This document shows, piece by piece, positions 15,196 to 22,202 of a stretch of DNA of 22,519 nt. The position numbers and the translations under genes are program-made. The notes beneath the pieces were generated by a model, which searched no databases, was not told the DNA's origin, and saw only the letters and a program-made list of their open reading frames with translations. Each line of letters begins with the position of its first letter. The stretch's first letter is position 1. Source of the DNA: a virus; the IMG/VR virus record IMGVR_UViG_3300025138_000405, positions 1 to 22,519 of that record. The stretch is one strand, 5' to 3'.

Positions 15196-17088
15196 TTAGT
15201 ATGTTGTTACTTTTCCTTTAATATCTGAATTAGGGTATTTTAATTCAAAAATACTGGGATCCATTGAAGGATAAATTATATCATTTAAAGTAGCTTTTTT
15301 AAGCCCATATTTATAAATTGAATATCCTAAATTTTCTCCATTTTTATTTGTAAATGTTACATCTTCTACAGTTTGTACTCCTTTTACCCCTCCTATTAGA
15401 TTTTCAACTTCTGAAATTATAATAGGTTGATTAACTTGCCATTTATCTATATTAAAATAATCTTTTAATTCTGTAATACATTCTAATAATACTTGTTGAT
15501 TATTATAATTTTTAAATGTGGTTATTATAAAATCTAAAGAAAAATTAATTATAAATGCATCTTTAATATTAATACTATCTGTTAGCATTCTATATTGTTC
15601 TAAATAAGTTGCTAAATTAGTTTTTGTGGCTGTATTTAGTGTTGTTAAATATTTATTTTGATCATATCCTAAAGTATATAAGTTTAAAGCTAATGGGTTT
15701 GGTATACGATTTGGTTCTGTTGTTAGTGGGGATAATTGGTCATCTTGTTGAATATATGCTTTAGCTACTCTTCCTAATTTAGGAGATAAACTTAAAGTTC
15801 TAATAATATAATCTTCTTTTGTTACTGTTCTATTTTGTGCAGCAAAATTAGCTGATATATTCATTTTTAATTCTTCTGCTGTATCTCCAGATCCCCCTCC
15901 TCTTGCTGGTTCTAAATTTGTTACTGCTATAGAATTTTTAACAAAACTTAACATTGAACTATTTATATTTGTTCTATTACTTATATTTAATACTCCTTTA
16001 TTTACTATTGTATTTGAATTTACATTAGATTTTAATCCTCCCCCCATTAAATAACTTACTGTTAAAGTTGTATTTGATGGGGCTTCTCCATAAGTTTTAG
16101 TTAATAAAAAATTTGATGGATCATAAGCTAAATCTAATTTACTTCTTCCATCTTTAATTCCTAAACCTATATTATCTGGATTTGGAATAATTTGTTCGTC
16201 TGCTTTATCACTTATCCCCGATCCAAATTGTATTTCTATAATATCATTAGGATTAATTCTTGTTATAAATCTTTTTGTTGTTTTCTTTAATTTTAAAAGA
16301 TAAGGTGTTTGTGCATTATAATGAAACAAATCTGGATCATTAGCAGCATTATTTGTAACCTCTTCAAAAATAGTATCTTGAGCTAAATAAGGTACTTCAT
16401 ACCAATTATTACCATCTGAATCTACTATAGATTCTATGGATAAAAAATCTCTTGAAAATAAACTTATTGTTTTAAATTTTTCAACAGGTCCTATAGGAAA
16501 ATTTTTAGTTGCAACTTCCCCTGATATTGCTGGGACTTTTTTCTTTAAAAGAAAATATTCTGGATTATCTAAAGTATCATAATTAAATATACTTACTGTT
16601 GTAGGATCATAACTAGATGAAAAATTAAAATCTGCATCTTGAGTTATATAAAATGATGCGTCTTCTATTGATTCAAAAGTAGAATTAGCTGTTATATTTA
16701 AAGCATAATCATAATCAGGTTCATAAGATCCGCTTATTAATTTTGAAGGGACTAATTGAGATACATCTAATATAACAGAAGCTGCTGTACTATTTTTTGG
16801 TTTATATCCTAAGGAATAAGCTAAATTATATAAACTTTCTTTATCTTCAGCTAATTGTAAAAATATTTCTCTTAATTGAGTGTCTGTATAAAAAGATAAT
16901 ACATCTCCCACATAAGCTGCCATTTCAAGAAACATCATTCCTGGATTACCTTCACTAAAATCATTAAAATTATTAGGAAAATATATTTCAGCAAATTCTG
17001 TTAGTTGTTGTTTAAAACTATTAAAATCTTTACTTAAATATTTAACGTCTTTATCTTGTGTTTTATTTGATACTTTTGTATATGCCAT
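15196..17088 (-). CDS. gp6: Baseplate wedge protein, gp6 / baseplate J family
   Basis: A 630-aa protein, close to the 660 aa of T4 gp6. Residues of about 46-103 carry the family's N-terminal signature: SEGNPGMMFLEMAAYVGDVL, SFYTDTQLREIFLQLAEDKE and LAYSLGYKPKNSTAA. At about residues 397-447 the baseplate-J core is clear: GGGSGDTAEELKMNISANFA followed by AQNRTVTKEDYIIRTLSLSP and LGRVAKAYI. In T4, gp6 dimerises and joins gp7 and gp25 to build the wedge and the iris-like ring holding the central hub. The start codon overlaps the stop of gp25 as TAATG at 17088, so translation is coupled and stoichiometry may be linked. The assignment rests on motifs, length and the adjacent gp25 gene; I am confident of it. 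Confidence 0.92.
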   Translation of the reverse strand: MAYTKVSNKTQDKDVKYLSKDFNSFKQQLTEFAEIYFPNNFNDFSEGNPGMMFLEMAAYVGDVLSFYTDTQLREIFLQLAEDKESLYNLAYSLGYKPKNSTAASVILDVSQLVPSKLISGSYEPDYDYALNITANSTFESIEDASFYITQDADFNFSSSYDPTTVSIFNYDTLDNPEYFLLKKKVPAISGEVATKNFPIGPVEKFKTISLFSRDFLSIESIVDSDGNNWYEVPYLAQDTIFEEVTNNAANDPDLFHYNAQTPYLLKLKKTTKRFITRINPNDIIEIQFGSGISDKADEQIIPNPDNIGLGIKDGRSKLDLAYDPSNFLLTKTYGEAPSNTTLTVSYLMGGGLKSNVNSNTIVNKGVLNISNRTNINSSMLSFVKNSIAVTNLEPARGGGSGDTAEELKMNISANFAAQNRTVTKEDYIIRTLSLSPKLGRVAKAYIQQDDQLSPLTTEPNRIPNPLALNLYTLGYDQNKYLTTLNTATKTNLATYLEQYRMLTDSINIKDAFIINFSLDFIITTFKNYNNQQVLLECITELKDYFNIDKWQVNQPIIISEVENLIGGVKGVQTVEDVTFTNKNGENLGYSIYKYGLKKATLNDIIYPSMDPSIFELKYPNSDIKGKVTTY

Positions 17089-17495
17089 TAGTTATAAGTT
17101 ATTTGAATAGTATCTGTTATCCCTGTTGATCTAACACTATATGTTATGTTAATAAATATAGTATGTTTGTCTTCTGAGCGTGTAGTTCTTACATCTCTTA
17201 TATTTAAATTAGGTAAATAAAATTCTACTTGTTTTTCTATTTTATCTTTTAATGCAGGTAAATCTACATTAGTTTCAAATATTAATTTTTTTAAACCTAT
17301 TCCATAATTAGGTAAATTTATTCTTTCTCCAGGATATGTTAATAAAAGACTTAAAAAATTTGTTTTAGATTGTTCTGTGGTAGTTTCAGTACCTTTAAAC
17401 ATGTTTGTTTCATCTAAAGGTAATGCAACCCCAATAGTTATATCATTATTTATATCTAATGGATTTCTTCTTGATATAGAATTATTTAAAGGCAT
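17088..17495 (-). CDS. gp25: Baseplate wedge protein, gp25 / GPW family
   Basis: A 135-aa protein, nearly the length of T4 gp25 (132 aa). It contains the family's conserved core TYPGERINLPNYGIGLKKLI (about residues 49-68), equivalent to the PGER...P.fG motif of gp25/P2 gpW proteins. This is followed by a helix (PALKDKIEKQVEFYLPNLNI) and two C-terminal strands (HTIFINITYSV, ITDTIQITYN). In contractile tails this protein links the wedge to the sheath and helps to start sheath polymerisation. The start follows the upstream stop by 6 bases, with AATAAATACTA before ATG and no Shine-Dalgarno sequence. Order gp25-gp6 is typical of contractile tail clusters. Confidence 0.93.
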   Translation of the reverse strand: MPLNNSISRRNPLDINNDITIGVALPLDETNMFKGTETTTEQSKTNFLSLLLTYPGERINLPNYGIGLKKLIFETNVDLPALKDKIEKQVEFYLPNLNIRDVRTTRSEDKHTIFINITYSVRSTGITDTIQITYN

Positions 17496-17501
17496 TAGTA
17501 T

Positions 17502-17948
17502 TTATTTTTTCTTAAGTATTGTTTTCATTAAACCACTATAATCTTTTGTTACTGCATTTGCTACTGAATCTGGCATTCCTGTTGTGTCCATTGGTAATGG
17601 AGCTCCTGATCCAAAAGGTGAAGATAAACTTACAGGTGAATTTGCAGATTCTGTATTTGTATCACCCATTGCTGTTTCATTTAAAAGATCATTTAAAGAT
17701 GAATTAGATGAAAAATTTTGAGATTGTTGGTTTGTTTTTTTTATAGGTTCAATACCCATAATTTTTTCTTTTAACGAATTTTTAGTTACTTGGGGAATTT
17801 CAACTATTTTTTCTTTATGTTCTGTGATTGTTGGTTTTAATTCATCACGTAAATCTTCTTTAAGTGTTTTAATTTCTCTACGTAATGCATAATCAATTTC
17901 TTCTCTAACTACTTTTCTAATTAAATTTTCGAATGTTTTTGCTTTCAT
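17502..17948 (-). CDS. Small helical phage protein of unknown role
   Basis: A 148-aa protein. The N-terminal 55 residues are a long charged helix (FENLIRKVVREEIDYALRRE and on), of a type I recall in small proteins next to gp25 in T4-like marine phages. The middle is Ser/Asn/Gln-rich and probably disordered (QQSQNFSSNSSLNDLL). The C-terminus ends in a short amphipathic segment (DYSGLMKTILKKK), which may be a conserved docking tail. No family function is known to me. It could be a chaperone, an assembly factor or a minor baseplate protein. It has its own leader (AAATACAAACAAAC before ATG) and a promoter-like element 11 bases upstream, suggesting that it heads the message that includes gp25 and gp6. 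Confidence 0.65.
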   Translation of the reverse strand: MKAKTFENLIRKVVREEIDYALRREIKTLKEDLRDELKPTITEHKEKIVEIPQVTKNSLKEKIMGIEPIKKTNQQSQNFSSNSSLNDLLNETAMGDTNTESANSPVSLSSPFGSGAPLPMDTTGMPDSVANAVTKDYSGLMKTILKKK

Positions 17949-17959
17949 GTTTGTTTGTA

Positions 17960-17974
17960 TTTATTATAAATATA
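17960..17974 (-). promoter_or_regulatory. Promoter-like element TATATTTATAATAAA
   Basis: The 41-base gap 17949-17989 holds TATATTTATAATAAA on the minus strand, ending 11 bases before ATG at 17948. It differs from the element at 6068-6082 by one base (T for C) and matches 14 of 15 bases of the one at 21388-21402. As at those sites, the exact TATAAATA octamer is only on the plus strand (17965-17972). Confidence 0.45.
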
Positions 17975-17989
17975 AAGTTTATTTATTTC

Positions 17990-18928
17990 TTATATTTTTA
18001 TTACTTTAAAACTAATATTATATCCTTCTGTAAGTTCTTTAGTAATAGTATATATTCTTTCTATTGCTTTAGTGTTTCCTTGTTTTATTAAATCATCTAA
18101 TATATTTCCATAAAGTTCTTCTGCTATATTTTTTATATCATCTATTGTAGGAGAAGAAAAATTATTTGGATTTAATCCTGTTGTGTTTCCAGGTTCTCCA
18201 GTATTTTGAGTTCCTGTGTTACCTTGTGAATTTAAATCTGCACAGTCTTTTTCAAATTGTAATTTTAAAGTTAATATAAATAATTTTATTTTTATTATTT
18301 GATTTTCTAATGCTTCAATTTTATTTTTTAATATTAGAATTTTATCTACAACTTCTTGGGCTTGATCTTTATAAAAATTAAGCATATTAGGAATACTATT
18401 TATTAATCCTGATATTTCTCTTACCTTAGCTTTTCCAAAATCAATCTTATCTATTAATTGTGCTATTACTAAACCATTAATAGCTCCTACTCCTCCTACT
18501 GATACTTGAGAAGCTAAAGCAGCGGGAGAAACGGCTATTACTTTATTTAATGCATCCGTTATTGGTTTTAAAGCTTCTGATATTGTGTTTATTACTCCAA
18601 CTGCCCCACCTTCATTTAATATATCTGATAGATTATCATAAAGTTTTGTTAATTTTTGTTGAGATTTTGATAAAGGTTCTTCTAATTTTTGAAGTTTATT
18701 TAATTCATTATTTATTTTTTTATCAAATTTTTCTTTTCCTTCTTTACTACATGTATTTGGGTTTATATCTGCTTTTAATTTTTCTACTATTTCTTGGGGA
18801 TTTGTAGGTATTTCGTTTTTTAATTCATCTATTTTTTTTCTACCTTCTTCTTCAATTTGGTCTTTTCCATTAGATATTATTTGTGATACTTGATTTGTTA
18901 TTATACTTCTTATTGATTGTGTAGACAT
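17990..18928 (-). CDS. Long coiled-coil protein in the baseplate cluster
   Basis: A 312-aa protein that is almost wholly helical. Residues of about 20-105 are charged heptad-like sequence (QIEEEGRKKIDELKNEIPTN, KKINNELNKLQKLEEPLSKS). Residues of about 105-165 are a Gly/Ala/Ile-rich hydrophobic stretch (GGAVGVINTISEALKPITDA, SVGGVGAINGLVIAQLI). A second coiled coil follows (VVDKILILKNKIEALENQII, KIKLFILTLKLQF). The C-terminus includes a Gly/Asn/Thr-rich linker (about residues 236-254) and ends in a short globular tail. This hydrophobic centre flanked by coiled coils recalls tape-measure-like or membrane-active virion proteins, but the length is far too short for a normal tape measure. Its neighbours are the spike-like protein and gp25, so a hub-internal role is possible. 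Function remains unknown. Confidence 0.6.
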   Translation of the reverse strand: MSTQSIRSIITNQVSQIISNGKDQIEEEGRKKIDELKNEIPTNPQEIVEKLKADINPNTCSKEGKEKFDKKINNELNKLQKLEEPLSKSQQKLTKLYDNLSDILNEGGAVGVINTISEALKPITDALNKVIAVSPAALASQVSVGGVGAINGLVIAQLIDKIDFGKAKVREISGLINSIPNMLNFYKDQAQEVVDKILILKNKIEALENQIIKIKLFILTLKLQFEKDCADLNSQGNTGTQNTGEPGNTTGLNPNNFSSPTIDDIKNIAEELYGNILDDLIKQGNTKAIERIYTITKELTEGYNISFKVIKI

Positions 18929-18929
18929 T

Positions 18930-19400
18930 TTATGCTATTTTTGTTATATCACTTTTTATTACCCCTATTTGTTTTACCAATTTTTTAATTCGATTACGAG
19001 TTTCTAATAAAGCCCCAGCATTAGCAGGATTTAATCCTGTTGGTCCTCCGGGAGCTGTTACTATATATGATACTTTATATTCTATATCTGCTGTTAATCC
19101 ATATATTACATCTAATATTTTATGTAATAAATCATGTAATTCATTTCCTAAAACTGCTGGTTCTGTTGGGAGTTTTTTAAGATCTAATCCTAAATAAATA
19201 TTAGGTGCATTTATTATAAATTTACTTTCATCATCATCACTAGTATCAAAATGAAAACTTCCATTAGTACTAAAACCTATAACTTCATTTGAAAATAATA
19301 AAATACTGTCTGTTTTAGCATTAAATAATAATCTGTCTGAATTTATTACTACTTGATTTCCATCATATAATAGTGGTGATTTTGGTGTGTATTTTTCCAT
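18930..19400 (-). CDS. Beta-rich spike-like protein (candidate gp5 C-terminal needle)
   Basis: A 156-aa protein. Residues 13-71 are short alternating beta strands: GNQVVINSDRLLFNAKTDSI, LLFSNEVIGFSTNGSFHFDT and SKFIINAPNIYLGLD. This repetitive VxINSxRLxFNAK...ILLFS...IGFS pattern is like the triple-stranded beta-helix or prism of phage central spikes, which in T4 is the C-terminal part of gp5. The segment PAVLGNELHDLLHKILDVIY (81-100) starts a helical C-terminal half. It sits directly downstream of the M15 peptidase (3 bases apart) and two genes after the OB-fold hub protein. I infer a puncturing needle or spike base. Trimerisation and the spike role are untested. Confidence 0.6.
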   Translation of the reverse strand: MEKYTPKSPLLYDGNQVVINSDRLLFNAKTDSILLFSNEVIGFSTNGSFHFDTSDDDESKFIINAPNIYLGLDLKKLPTEPAVLGNELHDLLHKILDVIYGLTADIEYKVSYIVTAPGGPTGLNPANAGALLETRNRIKKLVKQIGVIKSDITKIA

Positions 19401-19403
19401 ATT

Positions 19404-20039
19404 TTATGGTATTAAACTTGGTGTTTGTATAGGTAGAGGTATAATTGTATTAAATTGACCTGGATTTAAATGATGTGTATATATACCTGTCCTTAATGTA
19501 TGGTGTTTTTTATAAGTTTGGTGAGTGTTTTCAAATTCAGATGCTAAACTAATAAGATTTTTAAAATCATCATGAACATAAGCTATATGAACCCATGAAT
19601 TTACAGTATGTGTACTTGTAGTTTCTACATCTCCACCAGATTTTATTCTAGATTTACCCCTTTCTGGGAATTCCCATATTACTTGGTAAAATTTAGGTAT
19701 ATACATTAATATCCATTCAAATATTTCTTTACTACTAAATTCTCCTGTTGGATCATATATATCTGCTGCTTCTCCATATAAATGATTACTTTTACTAACT
19801 CCTCCTACTGCTGAATTTAAATCTTCACATCTAAAACCTGATGATATAGCTAAGTTAGGAAATGCTTCTTTTATAGGTTGTATACACTTTTTAAAAAGAA
19901 GCACTGCATTAGTATTCACTTCTTCAGCTGAAGCATCTTCACCAAGTGAATCTACATCTATTCCTGGAGTATTATCTATTTTATTATTATTAGCATAATC
20001 AGAATGTATAAAATCCCCTATTGTAAATTTATTTGCCAT
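19404..20039 (-). CDS. M15-family zinc peptidase (tail-associated cell-wall hydrolase)
   Basis: A 211-aa protein with the M15A (peptidase M15) signature. SSGFR (66-70) leads into SKSNHLYGEAADIYD (82-96), where His86 and Asp93 are likely zinc ligands. SWVHIAY (148-154) supplies the third, His151. M15 enzymes are L,D- or D,D-peptidases that cut cross-links or stem peptides in peptidoglycan. There is no signal peptide. It is embedded between the OB-fold hub gene (one base upstream) and the spike-like gene (3 bases downstream), so its likely job is local cell-wall digestion during injection, the role of the lysozyme domain of T4 gp5, rather than host lysis. A lysis endolysin is the alternative. 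Confidence 0.85.
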   Translation of the reverse strand: MANKFTIGDFIHSDYANNNKIDNTPGIDVDSLGEDASAEEVNTNAVLLFKKCIQPIKEAFPNLAISSGFRCEDLNSAVGGVSKSNHLYGEAADIYDPTGEFSSKEIFEWILMYIPKFYQVIWEFPERGKSRIKSGGDVETTSTHTVNSWVHIAYVHDDFKNLISLASEFENTHQTYKKHHTLRTGIYTHHLNPGQFNTIIPLPIQTPSLIP

Positions 20040-20040
20040 A

Positions 20041-21018
20041 TTATCCTAATTCTTGATTAATATCTATTCCTATTAAACTATAATTATCACCAAAAACAAG
20101 TGGTGTTGAACCATCTTTTACAGTAACATTTTGTTCTGTTTCAGATATATCATAAGTTACTCTATCTTTTAATGGTAACATTTGTAAATCTCTATCTTGT
20201 AAATCTGAAGCAGGAATATCACTAGGAGTAGACATTACTATGTCATCTTCTATATTAGACGGCATATTTTCATTACTAATATCTGGTTCTTCATTGTCTG
20301 ATATTTCATATATGTCAGTTAAATATGATGCATCATTTAAAGATGCTACGTTTATATTTAATTTATCTCCTTCATACATATAAATACTTGAATTATCATT
20401 ATTTATATTTTCTTTTATGTTAATATATTCACTATTTTCATCTAATTCTTGTTGACCATTTCTTAAAATTATATTTGGATTAGTAAATTCTGAATTAGAT
20501 CCAAATTTTATAAAATTACCATATCTTCCTTCTACAGAAACATCTCCTTCTTTTATATGTAAAGGTCTTATTTTTTCTATTTCTTTAAAATTTTTTCCAA
20601 AATTTATATAATAATCCTCATCTTGTGGTTTATTAACCCCACCCCCCTCTACTTCTTCATTACTTAGTGTATTAGAATTATTTATTAAAGATATAGGTAA
20701 TGTATTATGGTTAGGAATATTATGTACTCCTATAGGAGGAAAATAATAAGAATCAATACTATTATTTGTTAAATAATTAGAAGAGGGAGCATTTACTATG
20801 TATATTAATTCATTTACAGTTGGTATTTGAGTAAAATTATAATTTATAGCTTTAGCTACAGGTAAATATTTAATTTGAGATAGATTAGGAGTTGGTTGAT
20901 GTAATTCTGAAAAAGATACCATCCCTATAGAATTCCATCGTCCTAATTCATTCCATCTATTATGATTTGGTTCTGTGAATACTTCTTCTACTCTTACTAC
21001 TCTTAAATTAGTCTGCAT
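20041..21018 (-). CDS. gp5: Baseplate hub protein, gp5-like OB-fold type
   Basis: A 325-aa protein. Residues of about 20-108 resemble the N-terminal OB-fold region of gp5-type hub proteins: RWNELGRWNSIGMVSFSELH, LPVAKAINYNFTQIPTVNEL and YYFPPIGVHNIPNHNTLP. Residues 147-174 (EIEKIRPLHIKEGDVSVEGR then YGNFIKFGS) match the EGDVxxEGRxGNxIRFGS pattern that I recall from hub proteins of T4-like marine phages. The C-terminal 100 residues are acidic and low in complexity (DNEEPDISNENMPSNIEDDI). T4 gp5 (575 aa) also contains a lysozyme and a beta-helix; here neither is present, and both appear as separate downstream genes. Its start overlaps the preceding gene by 11 bases, indicating translational coupling. 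Confidence 0.75.
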   Translation of the reverse strand: MQTNLRVVRVEEVFTEPNHNRWNELGRWNSIGMVSFSELHQPTPNLSQIKYLPVAKAINYNFTQIPTVNELIYIVNAPSSNYLTNNSIDSYYFPPIGVHNIPNHNTLPISLINNSNTLSNEEVEGGGVNKPQDEDYYINFGKNFKEIEKIRPLHIKEGDVSVEGRYGNFIKFGSNSEFTNPNIILRNGQQELDENSEYINIKENINNDNSSIYMYEGDKLNINVASLNDASYLTDIYEISDNEEPDISNENMPSNIEDDIVMSTPSDIPASDLQDRDLQMLPLKDRVTYDISETEQNVTVKDGSTPLVFGDNYSLIGIDINQELG

Positions 21019-21382
21019 TTGGAGATTCTATTTGTTTAGGTTTTTCAACTGTTTTTGAAATTTCATCTGCTACTTGCATTAGTTGGTCCATTTCTTCTTC
21101 AGATAATAAACCACCATCTCCACTTGAAGTTGTACTTGTTGACAAACGTTGTACAATAGCTGCCATTTTTATTAGTTGGTCGTCATTTTTAACGCTTATT
21201 TCCATATATTCCTTGATTAGGGGGACTACTACTGTGGCATCACCTAAAGATTGGACTAAAGGTCGTAATTCAGCTATTAAAGATGCAAGTTGGGTTGCTT
21301 TTTTCTTTTGATTACCGTGAATTTCTTTTAGTAAGTCACTAAAAGATTTATTGTCAAATAATATTTGGTTTAACGAATCCAT
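21008..21382 (-). CDS. Conserved phage protein between late sigma factor and hub gene
   Basis: A 124-aa helical protein. The core VQSLGDATVVVPLIKEYMEI followed by SVKNDDQLIKMAAIVQRL looks strongly conserved, and I recall similar uncharacterised proteins in T4-like marine phages, but not their function. The N-terminus is FDNKSFSDLLKEIHGNQKKK and the C-terminal 35 residues are acidic (LLSEEEMDQLMQVADEISKT). It has no membrane helix or DNA-binding motif that I can recognise. It starts AAAACAAT-ATG, five bases after a promoter-like element, so it may head the baseplate message. It overlaps the hub gene by 11 bases. A role in baseplate assembly or in late transcription are both possible. Confidence 0.65.
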   Translation of the reverse strand: MDSLNQILFDNKSFSDLLKEIHGNQKKKATQLASLIAELRPLVQSLGDATVVVPLIKEYMEISVKNDDQLIKMAAIVQRLSTSTTSSGDGGLLSEEEMDQLMQVADEISKTVEKPKQIESPNAD

Positions 21383-21387
21383 ATTGT

Positions 21388-21402
21388 TTTATTATAAATA
21401 TG
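21388..21402 (-). promoter_or_regulatory. Promoter-like element CATATTTATAATAAA at the head of the baseplate genes
   Basis: The 27-base gap 21383-21409 consists of a T-rich stretch (TTTTTTCC) after the sigma factor stop, then CATATTTATAATAAA and AACAAT-ATG. The element matches those at 17960-17974 and 6068-6082. It is placed to drive the hub, peptidase and spike genes separately from the sigma gene. The plus strand carries the exact TATAAATA octamer (21393-21400), so the reading direction is uncertain. Confidence 0.45.
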
Positions 21403-21409
21403 GAAAAAA

Positions 21410-22186
21410 TTAGATTTTTACATATCCTGTTTCATTAAATTCTGTATATAATTTTTTATATACTATTTTTAATTTTTTAGTAACTTTAGTTATTATAGGA
21501 GTTTCTACATCTGTTATTTCTCTTATATAAATGTAAAGTGCTTTTTTATTAAAAATTTCTAAATTTTCTCTACGTTTAAATAATATATTAATAGCATCAG
21601 CTACTTTTCTATCTTTATCTTTTTTAAACATAGTAAACATATGTTTATCAATATATTCTGTAAAATAATCTATAAAATCTTTTATTTCTTGTTTTCGTCC
21701 ATCTCTTCCTAATTGATGTAATACACCATCATCTTCATCTGCTTTTAAAACGTCTACTTTTTGTTTTTTCTTTTTATAATTGTTATTATTATATAAGATA
21801 AGATAATTTTTACCTACAATTGAAAAATAACTAAATGCTTTAGTACCTTTTTCTGGTTTAAAATAGTCTAATTTTTCTAAAAGAAAACAAATTACTTCAT
21901 GTTTTAAATCTTCTAAATCATCTACTTCTGTATAGTAGAATTTGAATGTATGTATAAGATTTTCTGCTAATTTGTAGAATGGATAATGGATTCTTTTTGC
22001 AAATATATTGTCTCTTTCTTCTTGATTTGAAGACGCTAAATATTCTGCTATAGCTGCGTCTGTATCTGGTGTAAAATATTGTTTTTTTGTTCTTTTTCTT
22101 CCTCGTTTTTTAGGTTGAGGATCAAGAGAACCAGTGATTACTGGTTCTGGAGGGGGACTAGGGGCATACTTAAGTTTATTTGACAT
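21410..22186 (-). CDS. gp55: Late-gene sigma factor, gp55-like
   Basis: A 258-aa protein. Residues of about 66-138 form a sigma-70 region 2-like helical block: HYPFYKLAENLIHTFKFYYT, DDLEDLKHEVICFLLEKLDY, PEKGTKAFSYFSIVGKNYLI and NNNNYKKKKQK. The KAFSYFSIVGKNYLI segment is the most telling part for gp55-type phage sigma factors. In T4, gp55 (185 aa) joins host core RNA polymerase, and with gp33 and the gp45 clamp directs transcription from TATAAATA late promoters. This protein is longer, with a Pro-rich, very basic N-terminus (PKKRGRKRTKKQYF, 25-38) and a helical C-terminal half. It lies just upstream of the baseplate genes, a good position to control them. No gp33 or clamp gene is seen within this window. 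Confidence 0.85.
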   Translation of the reverse strand: MSNKLKYAPSPPPEPVITGSLDPQPKKRGRKRTKKQYFTPDTDAAIAEYLASSNQEERDNIFAKRIHYPFYKLAENLIHTFKFYYTEVDDLEDLKHEVICFLLEKLDYFKPEKGTKAFSYFSIVGKNYLILYNNNNYKKKKQKVDVLKADEDDGVLHQLGRDGRKQEIKDFIDYFTEYIDKHMFTMFKKDKDRKVADAINILFKRRENLEIFNKKALYIYIREITDVETPIITKVTKKLKIVYKKLYTEFNETGYVKI

Positions 22187-22202
22187 GTGGTTTTATTAAT
22201 TT

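Noticed and set aside
17519-17707. Plus-strand Leu-rich open frame of 62 aa
   Set aside because: It is antisense to the 148-aa gene, with a shadow-like composition and no independent support.
18550-18807. Plus-strand Leu-rich open frame of 85 aa resembling a membrane protein
   Set aside because: It is antisense to the coiled-coil gene 17990-18928; complements of Lys/Glu/Asn-rich helices routinely give Leu/Phe/Ile-rich frames.
20025-20050. Shine-Dalgarno-like AGGA before the peptidase start at 20039
   Set aside because: It is the coding sequence and stop of the upstream gene (Leu-Gly-stop) and no other start in the window has one.
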